A DNA stretch of 64,000 nt from contig CP138932.1 of assembly GCA_047125605.1 (NCBI GenBank), forward strand, positions 1,550,001 to 1,614,000, given 5' to 3'. Under the pieces are notes generated by a model. That model had not been told where the DNA came from. It did no database searches and worked only from the letters and a program-made list of their open reading frames with translations. A program made the position numbers and the translations under genes. Positions within the stretch are counted from its first letter, which is position 1, and each line of letters starts with the position of its first letter. Below are positions 25,609-34,611 of the stretch, piece by piece. The stretch is from JAKVBK01 sp022447275 (GTDB taxonomy: Bacteria; Pseudomonadota; Alphaproteobacteria; Rhodobacterales; Rhodobacteraceae).

Positions 25609-28047
25609 ATGGTCCCTTCGAAAGCGCGTGCAGTCATCATCGGCGGAGGCGTGATCGGGGCCTCCGTTGCCTATCACCTGACCAAGAAGGGGTGGCGCGA
25701 TGTGGTGTTGCTGGAGCGCAAACAACTGACCAGCGGCACGACCTGGCATGCCGCAGGTCTGATCGGGCAGCTGCGCAGCTCCGCCAACATGACACGGCTG
25801 GCGAAATACTCCGCCGAACTCTACGTCGGGCTGGAAGCAGAAACCGGCCTTGCAACGGGCATGAAGCAATGCGGCTCGATCACCGTCGCCCTGACCGACG
25901 CCCGCAAGGAAGAGATTTTCAGAACCGCTGCCATGGCCCGCAGCTTTGGCGTGGCGGTGGAGGAACTGTCGCCCGCTGAGGTGGGAGAGCGCTATCCGCA
26001 TTTGAGCCTTGAGGGAGTGAAGGCCGGCGTCTGGCTGCCCAAGGATGGCCAAGGGGATCCTGCAAATATCACGTTGGCACTGGCGAAAGGGGCCCGGCAA
26101 CGGGGGGCAATGGTGGTCGAAGGCGTCAAGGTCACCGGGATCACTGTGAAGGACCGGCGTGCCACCGCTGTGCAGTGGGACACGGGCACCGCCCAGGGGG
26201 AGATCGAAGCCGAGCATGTGATCAACTGTGCGGGCATGTGGGGCCGCGAGGTGGGCCGGATGGCGGGCGTCAACGTGCCGCTGCACGCCTGCGAACACTT
26301 CTATATCGTGACCGAGGCCATTGCCGGCCTCACGCAGATGCCTGTTTTGCGGGTGCCCGACGAATGCGCCTATTTCAAAGAAGACGCGGGCAAAATGCTG
26401 CTGGGGGCCTTCGAGCCCAATGCCAAACCATGGGGGATGAGCGGCATACCCGAGACGTTCTGCTTTGATCAGTTGCCCGATGATTTCGATCATTTCGAAC
26501 CGATCCTCGAAACCGCCGTGACCCGGATGCCAATGCTGGCAGAAGCCGGAATCCATACTTTCTTCAACGGCCCGGAAAGCTTCACCCCAGACGATGCCTA
26601 CAACCTTGGCCAATCCCTCGAAGTGGACAACTTCTGGGTGGCCTGTGGGTTTAACTCGATCGGGATTCAATCCGCAGGCGGCGCCGGTATGGCACTTGCA
26701 GAATGGATGGACAGCGGCGAGAAGCCCTTCGATCTGGGGGATGTGGACATTGCCCGCAACCAACCGTTTCAGGGCAACCGCCACTACTTGTTTGAGCGCT
26801 CCAAAGAGACATTGGGGTTACTCTATGCGGATCACTTTCCCTACCGTCAGAAGGCCACGGCGCGCGGCGTCCGGCGCTCGCCGTTTCACCACCACCTCGA
26901 CGCACAAGGGGCTGTGTTCGGTGAAATTGCCGGATGGGAGCGGGCCAACTGGTTTGCACTGCCGAACCAGAAGCGCGCCTATGACTATAGCTGGGGCCCT
27001 CAGAACTGGTTTGAGAACACGCGCGCCGAACATCTGGCCGTGCGTAATGGGCTGGGCATGTATGATATGTCGTCCTTCGGCAAGATCCGGGTGGAGGGAC
27101 GGGATGCAGAACAGTTTTTGAACCATGTGTGCGGGGCGGACATGTCCGTGCCGGCGGGCAAGATCGTCTATACACAGTTTCTCAATGCCGCAGGCGGGAT
27201 CGAGGCCGACGTCACCGTCACCCGCTTGGATGAATGGACCTACCTTATTGTGACCCCTGCGGCCACGCGGCAAGCGGAGCAGACTTGGATGCGGCGCCAT
27301 GTTGGCGATTTCAATGTGGTGCTCACGGATGTCACCGCAGGTGAAGGGGTCTTGGCGGTGATGGGCCCCAAGGCGCGGGCGCTGATACAGGCGGTCTCTC
27401 CCAATGATTTTTCAAACGCGGCCAACCCCTTTGGAACGGCGCAGGAGATCGAGATCGGAATGGGTCTTGCGCGGGCGCATCGGGTGTCCTTCGTGGGAGA
27501 GCTCGGCTGGGAGATCTATGTGTCTGCAGATATGGCCGGGCATGTTTTTGAGACATTGCATGACGCAGGGCAGGATCTGGGCCTGAAACTCTGTGGCATG
27601 CACATGATGGATTGCGCCCGGATCGAGAAAGGCTTTCGCCATTTTGGCCATGACATCACCTGCGAGGATCATGTGCTGGAGGCGGGGCTGGGTTTTGCTG
27701 TCAAAGTCGGCAAGCCCAGTTTCATCGGACGCGATGCGGTTTTGCGCAAGAAGGAGACCGGGCTGACTCGCCGCCTCTTGCAATTCAAGCTGAGCGATCC
27801 CAATCAGATGGTTTATCACAATGAGCCCATATTGCGCGACGGTCGGATCGTCGGGCATCTGACATCAGGCGCCTATGGCCACCACCTCGGCGGCGCGGTG
27901 GGCCTTGGTTATGTGCCGTGCGCGGGCGAGAGCCGGGAGCAGGTCTTGGCGTCGACCTACGCGATTGATGTGGCGGGCCAAACCGTTGCGGCCCAGGCGG
28001 CACTGACCCCCATGTATGATCCAAAGGCGGAACGCGTGCGGGCCTGA
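25609..28047 (+). CDS. FAD-dependent dimethylglycine/sarcosine dehydrogenase-like protein with GcvT domain (2)
   Basis: Second flavoprotein of this type, 812 residues, starting 10 bp after the methyltransferase gene with GAGAGAAA upstream. It shows VIIGGGVIGASVAYHL, then TSGTTWHAAGLIGQLR with the FAD-linking His, closer to classic DMGDH/SDH than the first copy. The GcvT half begins near residue 440 (MYDMSSFGKIRVEGRDA) and includes SFVGELGWEIYVSADM and CARIEKGFRHFGHDIT. It differs enough from the first copy to suggest successive demethylation steps rather than a simple duplicate. It is the last gene of the operon. Confidence 0.9.
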   Translation: MVPSKARAVIIGGGVIGASVAYHLTKKGWRDVVLLERKQLTSGTTWHAAGLIGQLRSSANMTRLAKYSAELYVGLEAETGLATGMKQCGSITVALTDARKEEIFRTAAMARSFGVAVEELSPAEVGERYPHLSLEGVKAGVWLPKDGQGDPANITLALAKGARQRGAMVVEGVKVTGITVKDRRATAVQWDTGTAQGEIEAEHVINCAGMWGREVGRMAGVNVPLHACEHFYIVTEAIAGLTQMPVLRVPDECAYFKEDAGKMLLGAFEPNAKPWGMSGIPETFCFDQLPDDFDHFEPILETAVTRMPMLAEAGIHTFFNGPESFTPDDAYNLGQSLEVDNFWVACGFNSIGIQSAGGAGMALAEWMDSGEKPFDLGDVDIARNQPFQGNRHYLFERSKETLGLLYADHFPYRQKATARGVRRSPFHHHLDAQGAVFGEIAGWERANWFALPNQKRAYDYSWGPQNWFENTRAEHLAVRNGLGMYDMSSFGKIRVEGRDAEQFLNHVCGADMSVPAGKIVYTQFLNAAGGIEADVTVTRLDEWTYLIVTPAATRQAEQTWMRRHVGDFNVVLTDVTAGEGVLAVMGPKARALIQAVSPNDFSNAANPFGTAQEIEIGMGLARAHRVSFVGELGWEIYVSADMAGHVFETLHDAGQDLGLKLCGMHMMDCARIEKGFRHFGHDITCEDHVLEAGLGFAVKVGKPSFIGRDAVLRKKETGLTRRLLQFKLSDPNQMVYHNEPILRDGRIVGHLTSGAYGHHLGGAVGLGYVPCAGESREQVLASTYAIDVAGQTVAAQAALTPMYDPKAERVRA

Positions 28048-28248
28048 GACCACAGAGATAAGGGGCGTTGTCCAGCCGTTAAGTGTCGTTCAAATATAAC
28101 TAGCTATGCAGTGGCCTCTGCCGACACTTCAAAGAAGTCACCCTCGCGTCGATAACAGAAACTGAACATGCCCGAGACCGGAGACCTCTACTCATCAACG
28201 CCTCACAATCCGGACTAAGACTAACCCTCTCCCACAGCACGCGTTCGG

Positions 28249-29004
28249 TCAGAAACACGCGCTTCGTGCGCGTGCGGCCGAGATGCCCGCGCGGACTTGC
28301 GCAATGGTTGTGACGGTTCCACGGGGCAGATACGAGACAACATTGCAGCGCAGCTTCCATTTAGCATCACCGCCATTCTGAAGCGTCTCATTTTCGGAAA
28401 GGGAATGTTCTGTCACAGCCTGTGGCAGGCCATTTTGACCCGCTTCATTGACGTAAAGCACGGTATTATAGCGATACCATGGCTCTACTTTGTGGTTTTC
28501 CGCCAGACTAGGGCGAATGCAATCATAAGCTGCATAACCGCGTTTCTTGAACAAACCCTGCCAGAAGGACAGGGGCTGTTCATTGATGTGAAATTCCCCG
28601 CCCTGTCCAGTGACAGCCGCAGAGAAAAGCACTCGATCTGAGGCACGCGTGAGACTATCTATTAACGTTTCTGAAGCAGACTTTGGCAAATGTTCGCCGA
28701 CCTCTAGGCTCTGCGCCAAATCGAAACGACGTCCTGTATCTACAGGCATGGTCAGGTCTTGTGCTACAAAGATATCGCGAGGTACTACGAGTTGATCGCA
28801 GTCTACATAGTCGCCGTCAACTGCCAGCACATTTTCAACTCCGAACTTTCTCCATTCATCAAGCCAAACGCCACGGCCTGAACCTAAATCTATCACAGAC
28901 GTTGGCTTGAGCAGCGGTCCGAGAAATCCTAGCATTTGTTGTGCAGAGCGACGCGCGCCCCGATCAATATAGTCAAAAAATGTGTCTGAGTAGATGTGTG
29001 CCAT
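28249..29004 (-). CDS. Class I SAM-dependent methyltransferase
   Basis: Protein of 251 residues with a Rossmann methyltransferase core: VIDLGSGRGVWLDEW is motif I (SAM glycine loop, about residues 37-51), followed by the acidic VLAVDGDYVD at the end of strand two and the post-motif DLAQSLEVGEHLP. The last 30 residues are basic. It is the third gene of a minus-strand group, 14 bp after the GtrA-like gene, so a role in methylating a glycan or lipid-linked sugar is plausible. Codon and base composition is AT-richer than the preceding core genes. Confidence 0.8.
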   Translation of the reverse strand: MAHIYSDTFFDYIDRGARRSAQQMLGFLGPLLKPTSVIDLGSGRGVWLDEWRKFGVENVLAVDGDYVDCDQLVVPRDIFVAQDLTMPVDTGRRFDLAQSLEVGEHLPKSASETLIDSLTRASDRVLFSAAVTGQGGEFHINEQPLSFWQGLFKKRGYAAYDCIRPSLAENHKVEPWYRYNTVLYVNEAGQNGLPQAVTEHSLSENETLQNGGDAKWKLRCNVVSYLPRGTVTTIAQVRAGISAARARSACF

Positions 29005-29017
29005 AAACCTAAATCCC

Positions 29018-29401
29018 TTAGCTCACTGATTTTGTGAAGACCCAAAGGGTCATAATAATGTAATTTTGGACTGGGAGGATAAGTGTCACCGCAACTGCGG
29101 CAATCCAATCCTCAAAAGCCAACAGCGGTGCGATGTAACTTGTTAAAACAGTTGATGAAATAAAGCCGAGTCCCGTCATCACACCAAACCGCAGTATTTG
29201 TGGTGGGTCGGCCAGTTGCTTGCCAAATGTGAAACACGCTTGCCCCGCATATTGCGCCACGATTGCGCTCAGGAACGCCAAGGCGTTTGCGCGAGCTTGT
29301 GGCATCCCAGTTTGCAAAAACACCAAGTATAGCAGAACATACAGGGCGGCAGTCGACACGCCGACTAGCGCAAAACGCGAAATAAATTTGGTAGAGATCA
29401 C
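29018..29401 (-). CDS. gtrA: GtrA family membrane protein
   Basis: Small integral membrane protein of 127 residues with four predicted helices, about residues 8-28, 36-56, 70-91 and 100-120, the GtrA/DPMS topology. Family members are thought to flip bactoprenol-linked glucose across the membrane or to assist cell-wall glycosylation. Motif-like pieces are FALVGVSTAALYVLLYL and VAQYAGQACFTF near residue 48. It starts three bases after the GT2 gene stop, as in serotype-conversion gtrA-gtrB pairs. Confidence 0.85.
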   Translation of the reverse strand: MISTKFISRFALVGVSTAALYVLLYLVFLQTGMPQARANALAFLSAIVAQYAGQACFTFGKQLADPPQILRFGVMTGLGFISSTVLTSYIAPLLAFEDWIAAVAVTLILPVQNYIIMTLWVFTKSVS

Positions 29402-29404
29402 GAT

Positions 29405-30355
29405 CTAAACCACCTCACGCAACGGTAAAACCTCGGCATTGGATGTGTCTTCGGCAACAAAGTAGAGAGGTCGGTTTTTCGCTTCAATGTAGAGCCGTCC
29501 GATGTATTCGCCGAGAATTCCAAGGGTCAGAAGCTGCACGCCGGAAAACAGACTTATCGCCAGTACGACCGAGGCCCATCCAGGTGCAGTCTGATAGGCG
29601 AGCAGCGAATGCAGCACATAAATCATCATTAGTGCGGAAAAAACTAAGGTGGCAAATGACATACGCGTCGCGAATTTCAATGGTTTCGTAGAAAACGAAG
29701 TCATTGCATCGACTGCAAGCCGTATCATTTTACCCAGTGGATACTTCGTCTCACCGAGTTCACGTGGCGCGCGGACATATTCGATGCCGATCTGATTAAA
29801 TCCTGCCCATGCAAACATACCCCGCACGAAGCGCGCACGTTCAGGCATAGACAGAACAGCTTTTAACGCTTTTTGGTCTACCAACCGGAAATCGCCGGTG
29901 TTTCGAGGAATATCGATATCGGTCATCGTGTTCAGCACACGATAGAAAGCCCATGCCGTGACGCGCTTGAGGACCGTCTCGCCTTCTCGTTTGCTGCGCG
30001 AGCCATAGACAACATCGTAGCCACGATCCATCATGCTCATCATGTCACCCAACAATTCGGGCGGGTCCTGCAAATCAGCGTCGAGCATAAAAATGCGTTC
30101 GCCCTGTGCCGCTTCAAGCCCAGCCGTCAGTGCGACCTGATGGCCCCGATTAGCAGACAATCGCAGGCCGCGCAGTTGCGGGCAGCGTTTCTGTGCGTCC
30201 TTTATCGCGGACCATGTTTCGTCGGTCGACCCATCATCAATCAGTAAAATTTCAGCGCGATCACCGTAAGGCTTGATGGTTTTTACAAGTCGTTCCACGA
30301 GGCGTGGAATCGCCTCTTCTTCATTCATACAGGGCACAACGACTGAAATTAGCAT
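29405..30355 (-). CDS. gtrB: Glycosyltransferase family 2 (GtrB / DPM1-like) with C-terminal membrane helices
   Basis: Membrane-bound GT-A glycosyltransferase of 316 residues that would transfer a sugar from a nucleotide donor to a polyprenyl phosphate. Key segments are VVVPCMNEEEAIPRL, LLIDDGSTDETW, the LDADLQDPPEL metal-binding DAD motif near residue 94, and RNTGDFRLVDQKAL. Two C-terminal helices (about 235-258 and 268-290) match bactoprenol glucosyltransferases such as GtrB. The ATG at 30355 begins the usual MLISVVVP start; an alternative lies 12 bases upstream. It heads a minus-strand trio with gtrA and a methyltransferase. Confidence 0.9.
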   Translation of the reverse strand: MLISVVVPCMNEEEAIPRLVERLVKTIKPYGDRAEILLIDDGSTDETWSAIKDAQKRCPQLRGLRLSANRGHQVALTAGLEAAQGERIFMLDADLQDPPELLGDMMSMMDRGYDVVYGSRSKREGETVLKRVTAWAFYRVLNTMTDIDIPRNTGDFRLVDQKALKAVLSMPERARFVRGMFAWAGFNQIGIEYVRAPRELGETKYPLGKMIRLAVDAMTSFSTKPLKFATRMSFATLVFSALMMIYVLHSLLAYQTAPGWASVVLAISLFSGVQLLTLGILGEYIGRLYIEAKNRPLYFVAEDTSNAEVLPLREVV

Positions 30356-31324
30356 ATAAACCACCATTCTCTCCGGCCATTACCAAATAGCGGTAGATTG
30401 TGGCTAAATCGCGATGGATGTTTGGCGTTTTTCTGCAACGTTGCAACCTCAGAAGAAAGCAATGGTGTTCGAGCCCCAGGCTCCGCAGTAAATGGTGCGG
30501 CGTGAGGCCTAACACCTGCCAGGCCCGAAGTCATGAAGGCCAGTTGCTCACCAAAACATCCTCGGGAGCTGTCTTCTGGGGAGGTCGGCAATGCTGGGCG
30601 AAGTGCCCATTTGTTGCGAAGGACCGATGGCGGCTTTAAAAATCACGTAAGCTCAGAAGGTCACCTATTTGGCGGCTTCGACCACTGGCACCCAAAGTGC
30701 AAGCGTGCTGCGGTCTTAAATTTGGGCCATACGTCGATAGTTTCTCTTCCCACAGGCCTGACTTTGCTCTTGAGTTTTCATATGCTTCAACCGCTTTCTA
30801 TAACCATCCTACCTGAGAAAGCGCGATCCCTCTTTCGAGTTCGATGCGGAGCCTCCTTGCTCGTTCGAGACCTGAACATTCATTCAATCACCTGAGGGGA
30901 TTGAAATATTGCAGAACCTAAATTTCTTAGCCCTTTTGTAGCGATCACTCTGGCATGCTCCAGCCATCAACCTTGAGGTCATTATGCTCAGCCATACACA
31001 AAGAAAGGCCATAATGAAGATGGCATAAGCGCAGATGTTTGCCATTGTTTTTTGCATGTCGGCAGCGTTCTCCGTGCGTATTTCTATTAAACTTTCAAGA
31101 CTTGGAAAACTGGAGAGCAGTCGTTTGTGCAACGGTCAGCACTAGTTAGAGCGGGCTCGAAGCGCCCATTGAACTTCGGGCCTTCGAGTTTGTAATTTAT
31201 ACTACTTGCCGCAAAGCGCTGGGTTGGAGCTTGGGCCGTCTTTCAATAACGGGCACTGCAATGTATTGAGCGTGCAAAGGCGCTTGCATCCTAATGAGTT
31301 TGGCTCTTGCTGTTGCCTAGAAAT
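30356..31324. other. Gene-poor spacer upstream of the gtr-like trio
   Basis: About 970 bp without a gene I can support. Open frames of 60-120 codons occur on both strands, including a minus-strand 82-codon frame at 30884-31132 with one hydrophobic stretch, but none has a recognisable domain, good ribosome binding site or coding-like composition. The segment probably holds the promoter of the trio and decayed sequence, in keeping with the accessory character of the region. Confidence 0.45.
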
Positions 31325-32866
31325 TTAGTCGCTAATCTCGTAGAGTTCGTATCGACCATAGCGATGCAAAATCCGGAGATCTCTTGACGCGACCAACTGC
31401 TTGTCCAAATGATCGATGGCGAGAACGTGGGTAAATTCACTCTCCCAGTGATCCCAAAATCCTCGCACTGTACCTAAAAATTTTTCATCTAGCAGCAGGT
31501 GAGCAGGGATACTCATGCCTTGGGCAGCAGCTATGTGTTGCCAAGTATCGTTAATCTGGAGGGCGTGCGCGCCACGAAAGAGCGTAGGAACAAATGCATT
31601 GGCCTGCGGGACAGCATGGGCTTGCAAGTGCCAGTCGACTCGAGACGAACTCATACGGATCGGAAACAAACGCGCACCCTTGGGCAGGTCGGTGAGAACT
31701 TCTGACAAATCAAGCATATCAGCGCTGTACCGTGACGTTAGCCGGTCCACAGCGATAGAGCGACTTATTGCAATGACAGCAAACACAAAAAACACCACTA
31801 GTGCTTGCCGTCGGTCAAGACCGTGCCAGGACGTCCCAGCAATCGCGACAGCGACCATCACAAATGGGAACCGAATTTGCACGAATGCAACCCCGTCGAG
31901 GGTCGAGGGAATTGCGAGGGACAGCGCGGCAAGCGCAAGAATCGGCCCCAATGCCCGTGGGGCCAAAACAAGGCGCGGACCAGATCTTTTCCGCAGCGAA
32001 AAGAATGCCAGCATTAGTGCAGCTAGCGACAGCACGCTTAAAAACCTTATGGCCACTGAGCCGTCGTTGGATACAGCATCGACAGGAGAGATCACCATTT
32101 TTAAGCGGTCTTGCAGCGATCCATAATGAGTGGAATTGCCGTATTCATTGGGCTCTGCTGTCAGCACGCCCCAAAGAGCAAGACCAAGCGGGAATAGAAA
32201 CGGGAGTGCGGAGATACAATGCCGCAAAAGGTGTTGGTGCCATTGCCGCCTCGCCTCGAAGACTCGATGAAGTTCGCGGCCGAATGCACCGCAAAGAAAA
32301 ACGACAAACCCCAGTATATGCAATTGATAGAGACCAAAGGCGACCGGTATGAAAAACAGCGCGCGGATCCAAGGTCGCGCAGTTTCAAAATGAACCCAAG
32401 CCGCGAGCCCATAAAGTGCAAGCGGCACGGTAATGAGAAAGTTTTGAAAGCCCCAAAAGAAAGGAGCGTTGAAAACGAGAAGAAGCGTAGCGAGAGGCCA
32501 CACTGACCAACGTCCATGCAGAACCCTGGCAAGCACTGCGATCGAAAGCAACATGTTCGCAGCGTAAATCGCCATAAGAAGTTTAGAGAATGTGTAGACA
32601 TCCGTAACGTGCTGCCCAATGGCTAACCACAGCAAATCTCCCGCCGAGTTTCCCTTCATTGCAAAGGCATAGCTATAATAGGTGTCCAGTGCCGTGCCAG
32701 GGTTTGCTGCGATATAGTGACGTGCAATGTGGTTCGGTAAATCGACGAGTGGCAAATAAGGAGATGAAGTAATCGGCAGGATAGCAATCAAAACCGCAAA
32801 AACCATTGCTGCCGCGACCCACCGTGGTTTTGAGAACTTGATCTGATTGTATCGAATCTTGGTCAT
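31325..32866 (-). CDS. Large polytopic membrane protein, possible GT-C type glycosyltransferase
   Basis: Protein of 513 residues with a positively charged N-terminus and roughly ten to eleven hydrophobic helices up to about residue 370, then a soluble C-terminal tail of about 140 residues. The first extracytoplasmic loop carries LPLVDLPNHIARHY; an Asp followed by His in this loop recalls the acidic loop motif of GT-C transferases that use lipid-linked sugars. No family name can be assigned securely. It sits one spacer upstream of gtrB and gtrA on the same strand, as the serotype-specific transferase does in gtr clusters. AT-rich relative to core genes. Confidence 0.65.
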   Translation of the reverse strand: MTKIRYNQIKFSKPRWVAAAMVFAVLIAILPITSSPYLPLVDLPNHIARHYIAANPGTALDTYYSYAFAMKGNSAGDLLWLAIGQHVTDVYTFSKLLMAIYAANMLLSIAVLARVLHGRWSVWPLATLLLVFNAPFFWGFQNFLITVPLALYGLAAWVHFETARPWIRALFFIPVAFGLYQLHILGFVVFLCGAFGRELHRVFEARRQWHQHLLRHCISALPFLFPLGLALWGVLTAEPNEYGNSTHYGSLQDRLKMVISPVDAVSNDGSVAIRFLSVLSLAALMLAFFSLRKRSGPRLVLAPRALGPILALAALSLAIPSTLDGVAFVQIRFPFVMVAVAIAGTSWHGLDRRQALVVFFVFAVIAISRSIAVDRLTSRYSADMLDLSEVLTDLPKGARLFPIRMSSSRVDWHLQAHAVPQANAFVPTLFRGAHALQINDTWQHIAAAQGMSIPAHLLLDEKFLGTVRGFWDHWESEFTHVLAIDHLDKQLVASRDLRILHRYGRYELYEISD

Positions 32867-33261
32867 AATAAGAAAACATCTTTGTGTTAAGAGACTTGAT
32901 CAAATTGACGGCGCGCATAAAATAGAGACTGGTATTGAGTGCGCTCCAAGGCGAAATCTATAATAACGAGGCAGTCCACAGTGCGTTGTATTAAATTTCC
33001 ATCGCCTGCATTGCAACATGATTGGTATAAGGCAATGAATGACGCCAATATTGTGACTTTAGCAGGGCAAGCTCTGCCAGATTCAACAGCGAAGAAGCCT
33101 TAGCTATATTTCTTTGATCAGCCACATCTAAGTGGTCCAAATTGAGTGTTAGAGCATAGTGGGCCTGTTTTCCACCGGAACGATGGCCTCCAGAGACGGA
33201 AGGCGCTAGCCCAGAGCAATATGCGGTCGTTTTGTGTTTTAGTACCTTCTCCATTTTTCAA
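32867..33261. other. AT-rich spacer between membrane protein gene and IS remnant
   Basis: No supported gene. An 87-codon minus-strand frame at 32991-33254 ends against the insertion-sequence remnant and has no recognisable features. Presumably contains the promoter of the membrane protein gene. Confidence 0.4.
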
Positions 33262-33714
33262 TCAGGTTTTGGCTTCGCACAGGCTGTAAAATAATTCTCC
33301 ATTCAGCAGCTCGTCTCTGAAGCATGCGCTGAAGCTTTCACAGTAGCCGTTCTCCCAAGGTGTTCCTAGTTTAATGTAGGCCGTTTGGACACCGACCGTT
33401 GCGTCCCAATCTCGAACGGCCTGAGCAATGAAACACGGGCCGTTATCTGATCTGATAAAAGCAAGGACGCCACGCAGGAAGAAAAGATTCGTCAGCGCTT
33501 CAATAACTTCTGCCGAGTTCAAGCGCTTCTTCATCCGGATCGCCAGACATTCCCAGCTGTGTTCATCCAGAATGTTCCGTGTCGAGAACGCTTTCCCGTC
33601 ATTCGTCCGATGGCACACGAAGTCATAGGACCAGACGTGGTCTCGATATTCGGGCCGGAGTCGAACATACGACCTGTCGTTCGGCCAGAGCCGTCCTTTC
33701 TTCTGTTGCTTCAT
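33262..33714 (-). pseudogene. IS3-family transposase OrfB, integrase core fragment
   Basis: This open frame of 150 codons covers the rve integrase core of an IS3-type OrfB: first Asp in WSYDFVCHRTNDG, second Asp in RSDNGPCFIA, and the Glu in PWENGYCESF near residue 125. The protein normally has about 280-300 residues with an N-terminal HTH_21 segment; here that segment lies upstream in another frame (33772-33972, ELTRQYGRYGYRRL). The C-terminus stops early at CEAKT. It is inactive as it stands. Confidence 0.85.
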
Positions 33715-34276
33715 TGTAACTTTCAGCCTCTCATGCCGCTACAGGCGCTTGACACGTTTGTCGTTGATGTGTCAGCCGGCGTCTCTCAGAGGAGCCGCTA
33801 ACCGACGATAACCGTATCGACCATATTGGCGTGTTAGTTCGATCCTGTCAGACACCAACCGGTCTTTGTCAGCACGTCCAACAGGAGCCCCCCTCTGTAT
33901 GCATCGGTGCTTTCCCAGAACGCCGCAGGCGCGAAACTCTGAGACGTGGAACTGGCCTTTGCACATGAGCAATGCAGTTACGGCGGCGCGAGGGGTTCAG
34001 AAGTTTCCCGGTGCAGCTTCCGACAGAATGAGCTTGTCCAATGCCAGATCAGAAACTGCCCGACGCAGCCGGTAATTCTCCTCCTGGAGTCGGTTTAGTT
34101 CCTTCAGTTGGTCGATTCTCATACCGCCATATTACTTGCGCCAGCGAAAGACGGTCTGTTCTGCAATTTCCACTTATCGGAGGGAGTCTACGTGCGGCAT
34201 CCCTTGGCCGCAAAGCACCTCAACCTGCCGTAACTTCGTGACAATTTTCTGCAGGCTTGTGTCGCTTGATACTCAT
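33262..34276 (-). mobile_element. Degenerate IS3-family insertion sequence
   Basis: Remnant of a two-gene IS3-type element. The orfA part starts at 34276 (MSIKRHKPAEN) and, after frameshifts and stops, resumes with DQLKELNRLQEENYRLRRA and LDKLILSEAAPGNF. The orfB N-terminus follows (RYGYRRLAAPL) and stops at 33772. The catalytic integrase core is still open from 33714 to 33262 with DDE candidates in WSYDFV, IRSDNGPCF and WENGYCESF. At least three lesions break the reading, so it cannot encode an active transposase. I could not define terminal inverted repeats or a target duplication. Confidence 0.85.
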
Positions 34277-34331
34277 ATCCGATTCTCCGTTTCCTAAATA
34301 TACGAGCGGACCACTGCAGTGGGGGACGATC

Positions 34332-34372
34332 AACAAACGACAATTATCGGTGCGGCAAGGGGCGCTGCCCCC
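34332..34372 (+). repeat. 41-bp direct repeat, left copy, with internal hairpin
   Basis: Matches 43123-43163 at 37 of 41 positions, same orientation. Starts AACAAACGACAATTA and ends in GGGGCGCTGCCCC, which folds into a short hairpin. The copies enclose the DUF1028-M20-ABC transporter-GntR cassette. Confidence 0.8.
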
Positions 34373-34611
34373 GGCCGTCCATTGCCCTCCAAATGAACTT
34401 TGCTTTGATTGGTTTCTAAGCAATTGCGGTGTCACTTTCAGAACTGTCTAAACATTGCAGTCGCTTTAAAATGTGTACACTTGAGTGATCTGGAGATCGC
34501 ATAGGGTGCGCATTTGTATTCTTTGGCCGCTTCACTGCGGGGCTTTTTCTGATTGTGTAAGGTCTGACACTCAGACGAAGCACGAGTATACCTGTCAAGC
34601 CTGCATCACGA
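34373..34611. other. Spacer between repeat and M20 hydrolase gene
   Basis: No gene recognised. Together with 34277-34331 it forms a stretch of about 335 bp between the IS remnant and the hydrolase stop that holds only the direct repeat. Confidence 0.4.

Noticed and set aside
25438..26784. Minus-strand open frame of 448 codons opposite the homocysteine methyltransferase and second flavoprotein genes
   Set aside because: It is a high-GC shadow frame; the plus strand carries full, motif-bearing proteins there and the antisense translation is His/Gly/Arg-rich with no domain.
30884..31132. 82-codon minus-strand frame with one hydrophobic segment
   Set aside because: No convincing ribosome binding site, no family features, and it lies in a decayed-looking spacer; kept only as a note.
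32991..33254. 87-codon minus-strand frame beside the IS remnant
   Set aside because: No recognisable domain and it probably reflects decayed insertion-sequence flank.
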